A stretch of 64,000 bases of DNA from Azospirillum sp. SYSU D00513 (lineage in GTDB: Bacteria > Pseudomonadota > Alphaproteobacteria > Azospirillales > Azospirillaceae): positions 1-64,000 of the forward strand of contig NZ_JAFIQV010000010.1 of NCBI RefSeq assembly GCF_017356015.1. Direction: 5' to 3'. The translations under genes were made by a program, and so were the position numbers. Below the pieces are notes generated by a model. The model was given only the letters and a program-made list of their open reading frames with translations. It was not told the origin of the DNA and ran no database searches. Shown here piece after piece: positions 45,103-54,574 of the stretch (position 1 is the stretch's first letter; each line of letters starts with the position of its first letter).

Positions 45103-46797
45103 TCACCCCTCCGCCAGCGCCAGCCGCAGGCGCGACGCGCGGGGGCCGCCGGTGTGGATCAGCAGCGTGACCGGCAGCGCGTCGACCAGCCGCGTCTCGC
45201 CGGGCTCGGCCCCCGTTCCCGGATTGACCGGATGGGCCGGGAAGCTGGAACCGGCGAGGCTGAGGCGCAGGCGGCAGCCGGGCTCCAGCGTGGCGCAGGC
45301 GGCGCGCATGGGGATGGACAGGGGGCGCGTCGGCGCGCCGGGCTCGACGCGCACGTGGCCGCTGGTCAGGGGCAGCGCCCGGCCGTCCGGACGGACCATG
45401 GACAGGACGGCGTTCACGTCGAAGGACGGGGCGTCGGCCTCCACGCACAGCTCCAAGGCGACCCGCCCGGCCAGCGGCAGCGCCTTGGCGAGGGGGGCGG
45501 TGTCGTAGACGGCGACGTCCGGGCGGGCGTCCAGCGCGGCGCGGTCATGCAGGCCGGGGCAAGGGGCGGTGTGGCCGCCCAGCGACGGCACCGGCAGGCG
45601 CGGGTCGTGGACCAGCGCGTCCACGCCGGGGGTGGAGGGCGGTTCGGGCGCCAGCCGTCCGCCGTCGCCATGGGTCGCGGACATGCCGTCGCCCCCCAGG
45701 TGGAACTCGGCGTTCGGCTCCGGCAGAACGGGCAGGCCGCGCCAGCGCCCGGCGGCGAGGTCGTGGAGCCGGACCGGGGGCTCGCGATCAGCGCCATTGT
45801 CGATACCCTTGAGGAAGCGGTCGAACCAGGCGAGCTGGAGCGCGTCGATGGACGGCCGCTCGTCCGGTGCTTCCGGCTCGCCCGCGGGCAGGTGCCAGCC
45901 GCCGGCCATCCAGGGACCGACCACCAGCCGGGCCGGTGCGCCAAATGCCGAGCTGAATGCGGCATGGGCGTCCAGCGTGCCGCCAAGGCGGCCATCGAAC
46001 CAGCCGCCGATCTGGAGGACGGGCACGCCGGCCGGCGACCCGCGCAGGCGCGCCGCCGGGGAATGATCGTCCCACTCGCCGCCGGGGCCGGGGGTGGTGA
46101 GCCAGTCGTCGTAATGGGTGTGGCGCGCGTATTCCCGCAGCACCCTGGGCCGGGACGGGATCTCGTCGTTCAGCGGCAGGTCCCGCACGGCTTTCAGCAG
46201 CCCTCGGTAGGCGGCCCCGTCCTCGACTCGCCGCGCGGCCTCCGCCCCGCAGCGCAGCGCCCATTCCATGGCTTCGGCGAGGCGGAAGGCCCCGCCCTCG
46301 TAGGCCCAGTCGGAGAAGATGTCCCAGCCGGCGAGCGCCGGCGCCACGGCCCGCAGCGCCTGGGGGGCCTTGCCCTCCGGCTGGCCGGCGAGCGCCAGGA
46401 GCTGGGCCATGCCGGCGTAGCCGCAGCCGTACATGCCGACGACCCCCGACGAGCCTGGCAGCGTCGCCGCCCAGGCGACGGCGTCGGCTCCGTCCTCCCG
46501 CTCCGCCTGGAAGGGGCGGAAGCGTCCCTCCGAGGTGCCGCAGCCCCGCACGTCCTGCACGGCCACGACGTAGCCGCGCGAGGCGTACCAGCGGGGATGC
46601 GCGTAATGGCTGTTCTGCGCCGTGCGCCGCCCGCAGTTCACCCGCAGCAGCAGGACGGGCCAGCTTCCGGCGGCGTCGGGGCGGTAGACGTCGGCATCCA
46701 GCCGCGCTCCGTCGCGCGCGCGCATCGACACGGTCTCGGGCGGCCGGACAGGGAAGGGCGCCGGGGCTTCGGCGAGGACGGCGGCGGTCGTGTTCAT
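45103..46797 (-). CDS. CocE/NonD-like alpha/beta-hydrolase lacking catalytic Ser and His
   Basis: 564 aa from the ATG at 46797. It has the X-Pro dipeptidyl-peptidase/CocE architecture: an alpha/beta-hydrolase core, a helical cap (about residues 150-245) and a C-terminal jelly roll (about residues 370-560, with MRPDGRALPLTSGHVRV-like strands). PVLLLRVNCGR, AVQDVRGCGTSEG and IGGWFDGRLGG are family motifs. The nucleophile elbow, normally GxSYxG, reads G124-C-G126-Y-A-G, so Ser is replaced by Gly. The His motif GPWxH reads GPWMA, so His is Ala298. Asp268 remains. Hydrolase activity is doubtful. An ATG at 46827 is a less likely start. Confidence 0.8.
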   Translation of the reverse strand: MNTTAAVLAEAPAPFPVRPPETVSMRARDGARLDADVYRPDAAGSWPVLLLRVNCGRRTAQNSHYAHPRWYASRGYVVAVQDVRGCGTSEGRFRPFQAEREDGADAVAWAATLPGSSGVVGMYGCGYAGMAQLLALAGQPEGKAPQALRAVAPALAGWDIFSDWAYEGGAFRLAEAMEWALRCGAEAARRVEDGAAYRGLLKAVRDLPLNDEIPSRPRVLREYARHTHYDDWLTTPGPGGEWDDHSPAARLRGSPAGVPVLQIGGWFDGRLGGTLDAHAAFSSAFGAPARLVVGPWMAGGWHLPAGEPEAPDERPSIDALQLAWFDRFLKGIDNGADREPPVRLHDLAAGRWRGLPVLPEPNAEFHLGGDGMSATHGDGGRLAPEPPSTPGVDALVHDPRLPVPSLGGHTAPCPGLHDRAALDARPDVAVYDTAPLAKALPLAGRVALELCVEADAPSFDVNAVLSMVRPDGRALPLTSGHVRVEPGAPTRPLSIPMRAACATLEPGCRLRLSLAGSSFPAHPVNPGTGAEPGETRLVDALPVTLLIHTGGPRASRLRLALAEG

Positions 46798-46965
46798 GCC
46801 CTTCGGGGCAGGCAATCCGCGTGCCAAGGCCGGGCGCCGGTCACTCCCGGCCTGGCTTGCCGGCCGGCGGGGAAGGACGGCGTCCGGGAACGGATGAAAA
46901 GGCGCGCGCCTGCCTCGAAACCGTGCGATTGCCTCGTATCAAGGCATCTCAAGGGCGGGCAGCCG

Positions 46966-47496
46966 TCACGAATCGTAGGACAGCAGCGGCAGGCAGGGCA
47001 CGTCCATCTTCTCGCGGCCGTTCAGGAAGGTCAGCTCCACCAGGAAGGCGGCGGCGCGCACGTCGGCGCCGACCTGGCGCAGCAGGGCGACGGCGGCCGC
47101 CATGGTGCCGCCGGTCGCCAGCAGGTCATCCAGCACGACCACGCGCTGGCCGGGCTTCACCGCGTCGGCCTGCACCTCGATGGTGTCGGTGCCGTATTCC
47201 AGGTCGTAGGAGTGGCGGATCTTGTCGCCGGGCAGCTTGCCGTGCTTGCGCACCATGATGAAGCCGGTGCCGAGCGCCAGCGCCAGCGGGGCAGCGACCA
47301 GGAAGCCGCGCGATTCGATCCCGACCAGCAGGTCCGGCTTGTGCGGGCGGATCGTCTCGGCAAGCCGGTCGATGGCCTCCTTCCAGGCCTCGGCATGGGC
47401 GAGCAGGGGCGAGATGTCGTAGAAGAGGATGCCCGGCTTCGGGAAATCCGGGATGCCGCGGATGTGGTCTTTCAGGTCGATGGGCTTGGAGGGCAT
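46966..47496 (-). CDS. apt: Adenine phosphoribosyltransferase
   Basis: 176-aa purine salvage enzyme that makes AMP from adenine and [25 protein letters not shown] is the Apt-specific N-terminus, [15 protein letters not shown] the adenine site, and [17 protein letters not shown] the PRPP-binding motif. From the ATG at 47496 the length is normal; the open frame extends upstream across the divergent mla promoter region and is rejected. It is divergent from mlaE with 214 bases between them and has no partner genes. Confidence 0.96.
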   Translation of the reverse strand: MPSKPIDLKDHIRGIPDFPKPGILFYDISPLLAHAEAWKEAIDRLAETIRPHKPDLLVGIESRGFLVAAPLALALGTGFIMVRKHGKLPGDKIRHSYDLEYGTDTIEVQADAVKPGQRVVVLDDLLATGGTMAAAVALLRQVGADVRAAAFLVELTFLNGREKMDVPCLPLLSYDS

Positions 47497-47710
47497 GGGG
47501 GAGGGCCTGTTTTCCGAGAGGTGGATCGGACGTACAACGCCCGGCCCGAAGGATCGGGCGCATTCTATCCACCGCGATTCACGAGCGCAAACCGGCAGGT
47601 CTGCCCGCATTGCAACAGGCGAGGGTTGACCGGAGAACCGGCAGCGTCCAAGGTTTGCGCGACATTCGCGCATTCCGATTTCGCGCGCCGAAGTAAGAGG
47701 TAGTGGTCCG

Positions 47711-48865
47711 ATGGCTCCCCGAAGGGCCTGGATGGAGCCGTCGCGGACGGGACAGGGTGACTGGCTGCTGACCGCCGGCGGGCGCTGGGACCTGGAGGCG
47801 GCCGGCGGCCTCGCGCGCGAGCTGGACGGGCTGCGCGCCGAACGGGATGCCGGGCCACAGGCCCCGGTCCGGCTGGACCTGTCGCGTCTCGATGCGCTCG
47901 ACACGGCCGGCGCCTATCTGGCGGCGCGACTCGCCGGACGGCTCGAAAGGGAAGGCCACGCCGTCGCGGTGGAGGTCCGGCCGGAACACGCGGCCCTGTT
48001 CGACGCGGTGCGCGGGTCGGTGGGCGGACCGGACGCCGAGGCCGGAGCGGAGGAACGGCCGCACCCCATCCTCGACATGCTCGAGCGGACCGGCCGGGCC
48101 ACGGCCGGCTTCTGGCGGGAGGCGCTGGACCTGCTGGCCTTCCTCGGCCTCGTCACCGTTACCTTCCTGCGCATCCTGCGGCGCCCCTCCCGGCTGCGGC
48201 TGCGCTCGGTGATGTTCCATGTCGAGCAGACCGGGCTCAACGCGCTTCCCATCCTGGGGCTCCTGTCCTTCCTGATCGGCGTGGTGATGGCCTTCCAGGG
48301 CGCCGACCAGCTCCAGCGCTTCGGGGCGGAGCTGTTCGTGGTCAACCTGTTGGGCATCTCGATCCTGCGCGAACTCGGTGTGCTGATGACGGCGATCATT
48401 GTCGCCGGCCGGTCGGGCTCGGCCTTCACGGCGCAGATCGGCACGATGAAGGTGAACCAGGAGGTGGACGCCATCGGCACGCTGGGGCTCGACCCGGTGG
48501 AGCTGCTGGTGGTGCCGCGCGCGCTGGCGCTGATGATCACCCTGCCGCTGCTCGCCTTCTACGCCAACCTCATGGGGCTGCTGGGCGGCGCCGTGATGAG
48601 CTACGTGACGCTCGACATCACGATGGGGCAGTTCATCCGCCAGCTTCAGAGCGCCGTCTCCATCTACACCTTCGCGGCCGGCATCGTGAAAGCGCCCGTT
48701 TTCGCCCTCGTCATCGCCATGGTCGGCTGCTACGAGGGGCTGAAGGTGTCCGGTAGCGCCGAAAGCGTCGGGACCCTGACCACCAAGTCGGTCGTCGAAT
48801 CGATCTTCCTGGTGATCGTGATCGACGCCCTGTTCTCCGTCCTCTTCTCCTTCCTGGGTGTGTAG
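47711..48865 (+). CDS. mlaE: MlaE-family lipid ABC transporter permease with N-terminal STAS domain
   Basis: 384 aa. Residues about 15-110 form a STAS domain (MlaB-like: [40 protein letters not shown]), and residues about 130-384 form the MlaE permease with five or six membrane segments, including [22 protein letters not shown] and the coupling region [24 protein letters not shown]. MlaE receives phospholipids from MlaD in the inner membrane. The fused STAS domain replaces separate MlaB. First gene of the mla operon. Confidence 0.95.
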   Translation: MAPRRAWMEPSRTGQGDWLLTAGGRWDLEAAGGLARELDGLRAERDAGPQAPVRLDLSRLDALDTAGAYLAARLAGRLEREGHAVAVEVRPEHAALFDAVRGSVGGPDAEAGAEERPHPILDMLERTGRATAGFWREALDLLAFLGLVTVTFLRILRRPSRLRLRSVMFHVEQTGLNALPILGLLSFLIGVVMAFQGADQLQRFGAELFVVNLLGISILRELGVLMTAIIVAGRSGSAFTAQIGTMKVNQEVDAIGTLGLDPVELLVVPRALALMITLPLLAFYANLMGLLGGAVMSYVTLDITMGQFIRQLQSAVSIYTFAAGIVKAPVFALVIAMVGCYEGLKVSGSAESVGTLTTKSVVESIFLVIVIDALFSVLFSFLGV

Positions 48866-48871
48866 GCGACC

Positions 48872-49708
48872 GTGGCCCCGCAAGACCTTTCCGTGGAATC
48901 CCCGGCCGGGGATGGCGCAGCGGCGGACGGCGGCGCGCCGGCAGACAGCGCCCCGGTCGTGCGCGTGCGCGGGCTGGTCACGCGCTTCGGCCAGCAGCTG
49001 GTGCATGACGGGCTCGATCTCGACGTCCGGCGGGGCGAGGTGCTGGGGGTGGTCGGCGGCTCCGGCACCGGCAAGTCGGTGCTGATGCGCGAGATCCTCG
49101 GCCTGAACCGGCCCGCGGCGGGCAGCATCGAGATGCTCGGCCGCGACATCGCCGCCATGGGCGAGGCGGAGCGGGTGGCGCTCCAGGCGCGCACGGGCGT
49201 GCTGTTCCAGAACGGCGCGCTCTTCAGCTCCATGACCGTCGCGGAGAACGTCATGGTCCCGCTCAAGGAGCACACGGGGCTGCCGCGCGGGCTGATCGCC
49301 GAGATCGCGCGGGTCAAGATCGCCATGTCGGGCCTGCCGCCCTTCGCCGGGGCGAAATACCCCTCGCAGCTGTCCGGCGGCATGGTCAAGCGCGCCGGCC
49401 TCGCCCGCGCGCTGGCGCTCGACCCGGAAATTCTCTTCCTCGACGAGCCGACGGCCGGCCTCGACCCCATCGGGGCGGCGGCCTTCGACCAGCTCATCCG
49501 CAACCTCCAGCGCAGCCTGGGCCTGACCGTCGTCATGGTGACGCACGACCTGGACAGCCTGACCTCGATCTGCGACCGCATCGCCGTGCTGGTCGACCGC
49601 AAGATCCGCGTCGGCACGCTGGAACAGCATCTCGCCGACCCGCACCCCTGGATCCGCGACTATTTCCACGGACCGCGCGGCCGCGCCGCGCGCCATGCAG
49701 AGACCTGA
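48872..49708 (+). CDS. mlaF: MlaF-family lipid ABC transporter ATPase
   Basis: 278 aa from the GTG at 48872, 6 bases after mlaE. Walker A is GGSGTGKS, the signature LSGGMVKRAGLARAL, and Walker B ILFLDEPTAGLDP, followed by the switch His in MVTHDLDS. About 25 residues of low-complexity Ala/Gly/Asp sequence precede the domain. It energises MlaE. The end overlaps no gene; mlaD starts 7 bases downstream. Confidence 0.95.
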   Translation: MAPQDLSVESPAGDGAAADGGAPADSAPVVRVRGLVTRFGQQLVHDGLDLDVRRGEVLGVVGGSGTGKSVLMREILGLNRPAAGSIEMLGRDIAAMGEAERVALQARTGVLFQNGALFSSMTVAENVMVPLKEHTGLPRGLIAEIARVKIAMSGLPPFAGAKYPSQLSGGMVKRAGLARALALDPEILFLDEPTAGLDPIGAAAFDQLIRNLQRSLGLTVVMVTHDLDSLTSICDRIAVLVDRKIRVGTLEQHLADPHPWIRDYFHGPRGRAARHAET

Positions 49709-49715
49709 GCCCATC

Positions 49716-50648
49716 ATGGAAACGCGCGCCAGCTACATCCTCGTCGGCAGCTTCGTGCTGGTCCTGCTCGCCGGGCTGTTCGGCTTCACCGTCTGGATCG
49801 CCAAGATCCAGCTCGAGGAGACGAGGGAGCCTTATTACATCTTCTTCTCGGGCTCGGTGACCGGCCTTCAGGAAGGCAGCGCCGTGCGCTACCGCGGCAT
49901 TCCCGTCGGCACGGTCTCCGACATCCGGATCGACCCCGGCGACGTGACCCAGGTGCGCGTGCGGATCGAGATCGAGGGCGGCACCCCGATCAAGGCCGAC
50001 ACCTTCGCCTCGCTGGAGACACAGGGCATCACGGGCGGCTCCTACGTCCAGATCTACGGCGGCACGGTGGACAGCCCGCCGCTCCAGGACCCCGACGGCG
50101 ACGGCATCCGCGTGATCCCGTCGCGGCGCTCCTCCCTGTCGGCGGTGGTGGACACCGCACCCCAGCTGCTCGACCGCGCGGTCGAGGTGACCAGCCGCGT
50201 CGCGGAGCTGCTGACCCCGGAGAACCAGCGGGCCATCAGCGAGACGCTGGAGAACAGCCGGGTCCTCACCGCCGAGCTGGCCAAGGCCGCTGCGGGGCTG
50301 GAGGGGACCATGGCCCGGCTGAACAGCGTCATGGCGAGGATCGAGGTCGCCGCCCCGAGCGTTCAGGAGTCCATGGTGTCCATGGCCAACAGCGGTGCGG
50401 CGGTCCGGGCGGAGTTCGCGGCGCTCAGCGCCAACATGAAGCAGACCTCGGCCCAGATGTCGTCGCTGCTGGAGGACAACCGCGAACCGTTGCAGGACTT
50501 CATGAACACGGGGCTGTATGAATTCACGCTGCTGATCACGCAGCTGCGCGAGCTGTCCGGCCAGCTCTCGCGCGTGGTCACGCGGATCGAGAACAGCCCG
50601 TCGAACTTCCTGTTCGGCGGGACCGGGCAGGGGGTGGAGGTCCGTTGA
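49716..50648 (+). CDS. mlaD: MCE-domain lipid-binding protein MlaD
   Basis: 310 aa from the ATG at 49716. One membrane anchor (about residues 8-29), a single MCE domain (about residues 40-118, with FFSGSVTGLQEGSAVRYRGIPVGTV) and a long helical C-terminal region (about residues 140-290) that in MlaD-like proteins forms the hexameric pore or a shuttle. It binds phospholipid between inner and outer membrane. The auxiliary lipoprotein follows after 2 bases. Confidence 0.95.
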   Translation: METRASYILVGSFVLVLLAGLFGFTVWIAKIQLEETREPYYIFFSGSVTGLQEGSAVRYRGIPVGTVSDIRIDPGDVTQVRVRIEIEGGTPIKADTFASLETQGITGGSYVQIYGGTVDSPPLQDPDGDGIRVIPSRRSSLSAVVDTAPQLLDRAVEVTSRVAELLTPENQRAISETLENSRVLTAELAKAAAGLEGTMARLNSVMARIEVAAPSVQESMVSMANSGAAVRAEFAALSANMKQTSAQMSSLLEDNREPLQDFMNTGLYEFTLLITQLRELSGQLSRVVTRIENSPSNFLFGGTGQGVEVR

Positions 50649-50650
50649 GG

Positions 50651-51310
50651 ATGAGTGCTTTGACGAAGGGCTTGCTTGGAACCATCGGTCTGGCCGGGGC
50701 GCTGCTCCTGGCCTCCTGTGCCGCGATCACCCCGACGCCGCCCCAGCTCTACACGCTGACGCCCCGCCAGACGGTCGATACGGCCGCACCGCGCGTCAAC
50801 TGGCAGCTTCTGGTCGAGGCGCCGGTGGCGGCCGCCGGCATCGACACGCCGCGCATCGCGGTGACGCGCACCCCCACCTCGATCGATTATTTCGCCGACG
50901 TGTCCTGGGCGGACCGCGTGCCGCTGATGGTGCAGGGGCTGATCGTCCGGTCGCTGGAGGACAGCGGCAAGATCGTGTCGGTTGGGCGCGACACGGTCGG
51001 GCTGCGCTCCGACTTCCTGCTGAAGACGGACCTCCGGGATTTCCAGGCGGAGCATTCCGATCCCAACGCGCGGCATCCGGACCGCGTGCACATCCGCCTC
51101 TCGGCCAAGCTGGTGGCCATGCCGCGCCGGATCATCGAGGCTGGCGAGACCTTCGAGGCGACCGTGCCGGTGCGCGGCCCGGAATTCTCCAACGTCGTCG
51201 CCGCCTTCAACGAGGCGATGGGACGGGTGACCAGCGACCTCGTCGCCTGGACCCTGCGGGTCGGGGCGGCGGTCGAGCGGGCGGGATCCGACGGACGTCC
51301 TAGAACCTAA
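50651..51310 (+). CDS. ABC-type transport auxiliary lipoprotein (PqiC/DUF330-like)
   Basis: 219-aa outer- or inner-membrane lipoprotein with signal peptide and lipobox LLLASC (Cys about residue 23). ITPTPPQLYTLTPR and the later PRIAVTRTPTSIDYFADVSWADRVPLMVQGLI are typical of the membrane-integrity transport auxiliary family found beside MCE operons. It stands in place of MlaC in the gene order, so it may pass lipid to or from the outer membrane. A TTG at 50645 is in frame but the ATG at 50651 fits better. Confidence 0.88.
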   Translation: MSALTKGLLGTIGLAGALLLASCAAITPTPPQLYTLTPRQTVDTAAPRVNWQLLVEAPVAAAGIDTPRIAVTRTPTSIDYFADVSWADRVPLMVQGLIVRSLEDSGKIVSVGRDTVGLRSDFLLKTDLRDFQAEHSDPNARHPDRVHIRLSAKLVAMPRRIIEAGETFEATVPVRGPEFSNVVAAFNEAMGRVTSDLVAWTLRVGAAVERAGSDGRPRT

Positions 51311-51418
51311 TCCGTAGAATGATGTTAAGAATCACTCAAAGTTTAGCGCGCATCCTATCGAGCTGAAACAGCGCGTCCCCAACGGAGGGGGCGTCAGGGT
51401 AGGAAAGGGCCGCGGCCC

Positions 51419-52573
51419 ATGGCTGAACCGCTTTCCGGGCGCCTTACCGGCAAGGACGTGACCCGGCTCCTCTCGAACCCGTCTAGCGACGGGCGCGCCG
51501 ACCTCGCCGCGAAGATCGCCCTCCAGCTCGGGGAGGAGGGGCTTTCGGCCGCGGAGCGCCGCATCGCCGAGGACATCATCCGCTCGCTGGCTTCCGACGC
51601 CATCCTGCGCGTGCGCCAGACGCTGGCGGAGAATCTCCGTTCCAGCCCGTTCCTGCCGCGCGACGTCGCGCTGACGCTCGCCCGCGACGTGGAGGCGGTG
51701 GCGATCCCCGTCCTGTCCGTGTCCGAATCCCTGACCGACGCGGACCTTCTGGAACTCGTGCGCAGCGGGGGCGACGCCAAGCAGGCGGCCATCGCCGGCC
51801 GACCGGCCGTGTCGGAGACGGTCGCCGAGGCCCTGATCGAATCCGGCACCGAGACGGCCGTGGCGACGCTGGTCGGCAACGCCGGGGCCCGGCTCAGCGA
51901 GGCGGGGCTCGGCCGCATCATCGACCGGTTCGGGAACAGCGCGGCGGTGAAGGAGCGCATCGTCCAGCGCCCCCGCCTTCCCATCACCATCGCCGAACGG
52001 CTGGTCGCCATGGTGTCGGACACCCTGCGCGAGCATCTGGTGTCCCGCCACGACCTGCCGCCGCGCGTCGCCGCCGAACTGGTCCTCCAGAGCCGCGAGC
52101 GGGCCACCCTGTCGCTGCTGGCCGGGGAAGGGGAGGAGGGGCGCGGCGACGGCGCGCTGGAGCGGCTCGTCGCCCAGCTCTCCAGGGCCGGGCGGCTGAC
52201 GCCGTCGCTTCTCGTGCGTGCCCTGTGCATGGGGGACACCGCCTTCTTCGAGGCGGCGATGGCCCATCTCGCCGAGGTGTCGCCCACCAACGCGCGGCTG
52301 CTGATCCACGATGCCGGGCGGCTTGGCCTGAAATCCATCTACGACAAGGCGAAGCTGCCGCCGTCGCTGCTGCCGGCCTGCCGCGTGGCGCTCGACGTGC
52401 TGCGGGAAACCGACTACGACGGCGGCCCGGACGATGTCGAACGTTACCGCCGCCGGGTGATCGAGCGCATCCTGACCCAGTACGAGGAGATGGGTGCTGA
52501 GGATCTGGACTATCTCCTGACCAGGCTCGGCGGCATGGCGGCCCCCGCTCGGGGGCCGGCCCCGGCCCATTGA
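51419..52573 (+). CDS. DUF2336 protein
   Basis: 384-aa soluble helical protein of the alphaproteobacterial DUF2336 family. HEAT-like helical repeats are visible through the sequence, with DAILRVRQTLAENLRSSPFLPRDVALTLARD a family hallmark. No signal peptide, membrane segment or enzyme motif is seen. In several alphaproteobacteria members of this family act with PilZ- or stress-related genes, but nothing here shows that. It stands 108 bases after the mla operon and may have its own promoter. Confidence 0.85.
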   Translation: MAEPLSGRLTGKDVTRLLSNPSSDGRADLAAKIALQLGEEGLSAAERRIAEDIIRSLASDAILRVRQTLAENLRSSPFLPRDVALTLARDVEAVAIPVLSVSESLTDADLLELVRSGGDAKQAAIAGRPAVSETVAEALIESGTETAVATLVGNAGARLSEAGLGRIIDRFGNSAAVKERIVQRPRLPITIAERLVAMVSDTLREHLVSRHDLPPRVAAELVLQSRERATLSLLAGEGEEGRGDGALERLVAQLSRAGRLTPSLLVRALCMGDTAFFEAAMAHLAEVSPTNARLLIHDAGRLGLKSIYDKAKLPPSLLPACRVALDVLRETDYDGGPDDVERYRRRVIERILTQYEEMGAEDLDYLLTRLGGMAAPARGPAPAH

Positions 52574-52669
52574 TCTGGGGGATTGGCGGGGGTGCTTCCC
52601 CCTGAATGGCCCGGAACCTTCGTCTGGCGGGTGTGTTGCACTCCGGCAGTCTGATACGGAGTGGCCGGC

Positions 52670-53482
52670 ATGACCCGAGACAACGAACCCGCGAACATTC
52701 AGGACGCTTCCGCCATGTCCGCGCACCGTTCGCGCGGGCCGGAGGAAATAGAGCAGGACATTCAGAACATTCGCTCCCGGATGGATTCGGTGCTCGACGA
52801 GATCGAGTACCGGCTGTCTCCGGGGCAGCTCTCCGGCGGCGTCGCGGAGGTTGTGCGCGACGTGATCGACGGGCGGCCGACCCGCCTCTCCCGCGCCATC
52901 CGCTCCAACCCCTGGCCGCTGGCGCTGATCGGCGCCGGCGCCCTGTGGCTCGCATGGAACGTCTCGCGCACGCCCGAACTGCCGGGTGCGGAAACCGGTG
53001 CCCGCGAGGGCTTCAAGGACGGCGAACTGATCTCCGGCCAGCACGCGCGCATCCTGCTGACCGGTCTCGTCGGCGCCTGCCGGCAGGGAGCCGACGGCTT
53101 CCGCCGGGCCGACGGCCTCCTCGGCGACGCAGCGCTCAGCCCGCGCCTCGACCAGATCGTCTCCCAGCTGGAGCGGACCGCCGCCGCCCTGGAGGGCGAG
53201 CTGCGCAACCGCAACGGCACGGTGGAGGGCGGGGGCCCCGTCCATCCGGCCTGGTACGACCTCGACCGCGCCATCGGCGGGGACCGGGCGCTGGGCATCG
53301 CGCCGGACCGCCGCGCGATCTTCGGCGCGCTGGAGCATGGCCTCGACGGCACGCTCGAGCTGTTCCGCATCACGCTGCACGAGAACCTGCCGGACGACCT
53401 CCGCGTGATCGTGGGCGCGCATTTCCACGAAATCGAATCGATGCGGCACACGATCGGCGCCCTGCGCGAAGCCGTGGCGTAA
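52670..53482 (+). CDS. DUF3618 membrane protein fused to a DUF2383-like helical domain
   Basis: 270 aa from the ATG at 52670 (a GTG at 52661 is in frame). The N-terminal region carries the DUF3618 pattern RGPEEIEQDIQNIRSRMDSVLDEIEYRLSPGQL, then a membrane segment (about residues 83-97, WPLALIGAGALWLAW). From about residue 120 a four-helix bundle resembling DUF2383 (ferritin-like PA2169 family) follows. The YihY/BrkB gene starts 12 bases downstream, so both are likely co-transcribed and act in the envelope. Confidence 0.75.
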   Translation: MTRDNEPANIQDASAMSAHRSRGPEEIEQDIQNIRSRMDSVLDEIEYRLSPGQLSGGVAEVVRDVIDGRPTRLSRAIRSNPWPLALIGAGALWLAWNVSRTPELPGAETGAREGFKDGELISGQHARILLTGLVGACRQGADGFRRADGLLGDAALSPRLDQIVSQLERTAAALEGELRNRNGTVEGGGPVHPAWYDLDRAIGGDRALGIAPDRRAIFGALEHGLDGTLELFRITLHENLPDDLRVIVGAHFHEIESMRHTIGALREAVA

Positions 53483-53494
53483 GGGGACGAGCCG

Positions 53495-54496
53495 ATGCTG
53501 GGCCTGAGCCGCCGCCACCATCACCAGTACCCGCGCCCGGCCGCCCACCGCGGCCGCCTCGCCACGACGCCGAGCGACATTCCGAAGGCGGGCTGGAAGG
53601 ACATCCTCTGGCGCACCTGGGACGAGCAGAGCAAGGACAACATCTCCATGATCGCGGCGGGGGTGGCCTATTACGCCCTGCTCGCCATCTTCCCGGCGAT
53701 CGCGGCGATGGTCTCCCTCTTCGGCATTTTCGCCGATCCCGCCGGCATCGAGCAGCAGGTCGAGCAGCTCAACGGGCTGCTGCCGCCGGAAGCGCTGGAG
53801 ATCCTGCGCAGCCAGGCGCACAGCGTGGCCACGGCGCCACCGCAGGGGCTGGGCTTCGGCGTGCTGTTCGGCCTGTTGCTGACGCTGTGGAGCGCGTCGC
53901 GCGGCACCAACTCCCTCATCACCGCGCTGAACATCGCCTATGGGGAGCAGGAGAACCGGAGCTTCCTGTGGCTGGCCGCGTTGTCGCTGATGCTGACGGT
54001 TGCCGGGCTGCTGTTCCTGATCGTCACGCTGGGCATGATCGTCGCGGTGCCCGCCGCCATCAACGCGATGGGGCTGGAGGAGACGATGATCGGCTGGGTC
54101 GCCCGGCTGGCGCGCTGGCCGATCCTGGCGGCGGCGATCATGTTCGTGCTGGCCGTCCTCTACCGCTATGCTCCCGACCGGCGCGAGGCGAAGTGGCGCT
54201 GGGTGAGCTGGGGAGCGGGGGCCGCGACCTTCCTGTGGCTGCTGGGCTCCGTCGGCTTCTCGGTCTATGTGTCGAACTTCGGCAGCTACAACGAAACCTA
54301 CGGCTCGGTCGGTGCCGTGGTCGTGCTGCTGCTCTGGTTCAACCTGACCGCCTACGTCATCCTGATGGGGGCGGAGCTGAACGCCGAGATCGAGCACCAG
54401 ACGGTCCAGGACACCACCGCCAACAACGGCAACGAGCGGCCGCTGGGCCAGCGCGGCGCCTATGTGGCCGACACGGTCGGCCAGAAGCGGGCCTGA
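53495..54496 (+). CDS. YihY/BrkB-family inner membrane protein
   Basis: 333-aa protein of the YihY/virulence factor BrkB family with six membrane segments. DNISMIAAGVAYYALLAIFPAIAAMVSLF opens the first, LLTLWSASRGTNSLITALNIAYG is the family-specific loop, and SFGSYNETYGSVGAVVVLLLWFNLTAYVILMGAELNAEIE the C-terminal signature. It was once mis-assigned as RNase BN; its function is unknown. A strong terminator follows. Confidence 0.92.
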   Translation: MLGLSRRHHHQYPRPAAHRGRLATTPSDIPKAGWKDILWRTWDEQSKDNISMIAAGVAYYALLAIFPAIAAMVSLFGIFADPAGIEQQVEQLNGLLPPEALEILRSQAHSVATAPPQGLGFGVLFGLLLTLWSASRGTNSLITALNIAYGEQENRSFLWLAALSLMLTVAGLLFLIVTLGMIVAVPAAINAMGLEETMIGWVARLARWPILAAAIMFVLAVLYRYAPDRREAKWRWVSWGAGAATFLWLLGSVGFSVYVSNFGSYNETYGSVGAVVVLLLWFNLTAYVILMGAELNAEIEHQTVQDTTANNGNERPLGQRGAYVADTVGQKRA

Positions 54497-54524
54497 CGGC
54501 TCCATCCGGGACTTCTAGTCTCAA

Positions 54525-54556
54525 GGCGTCCGGCGCCCCGCGCCGGGCGCCTTTTT
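54525..54556 (+). terminator. Rho-independent terminator after the YihY-like gene
   Basis: GGCGTCCGGCG and CGCCGGGCGCC form a GC-rich stem followed by TTTTTC. Confidence 0.88.
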
Positions 54557-54574
54557 CTTGGTCGGGTCCCGTTC

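Noticed and set aside
51332..54505. 1057-codon antisense open frame across the DUF2336, DUF3618 and YihY genes
   Set aside because: Low-complexity Arg/Gln/His composition, and three real genes are on the plus strand.
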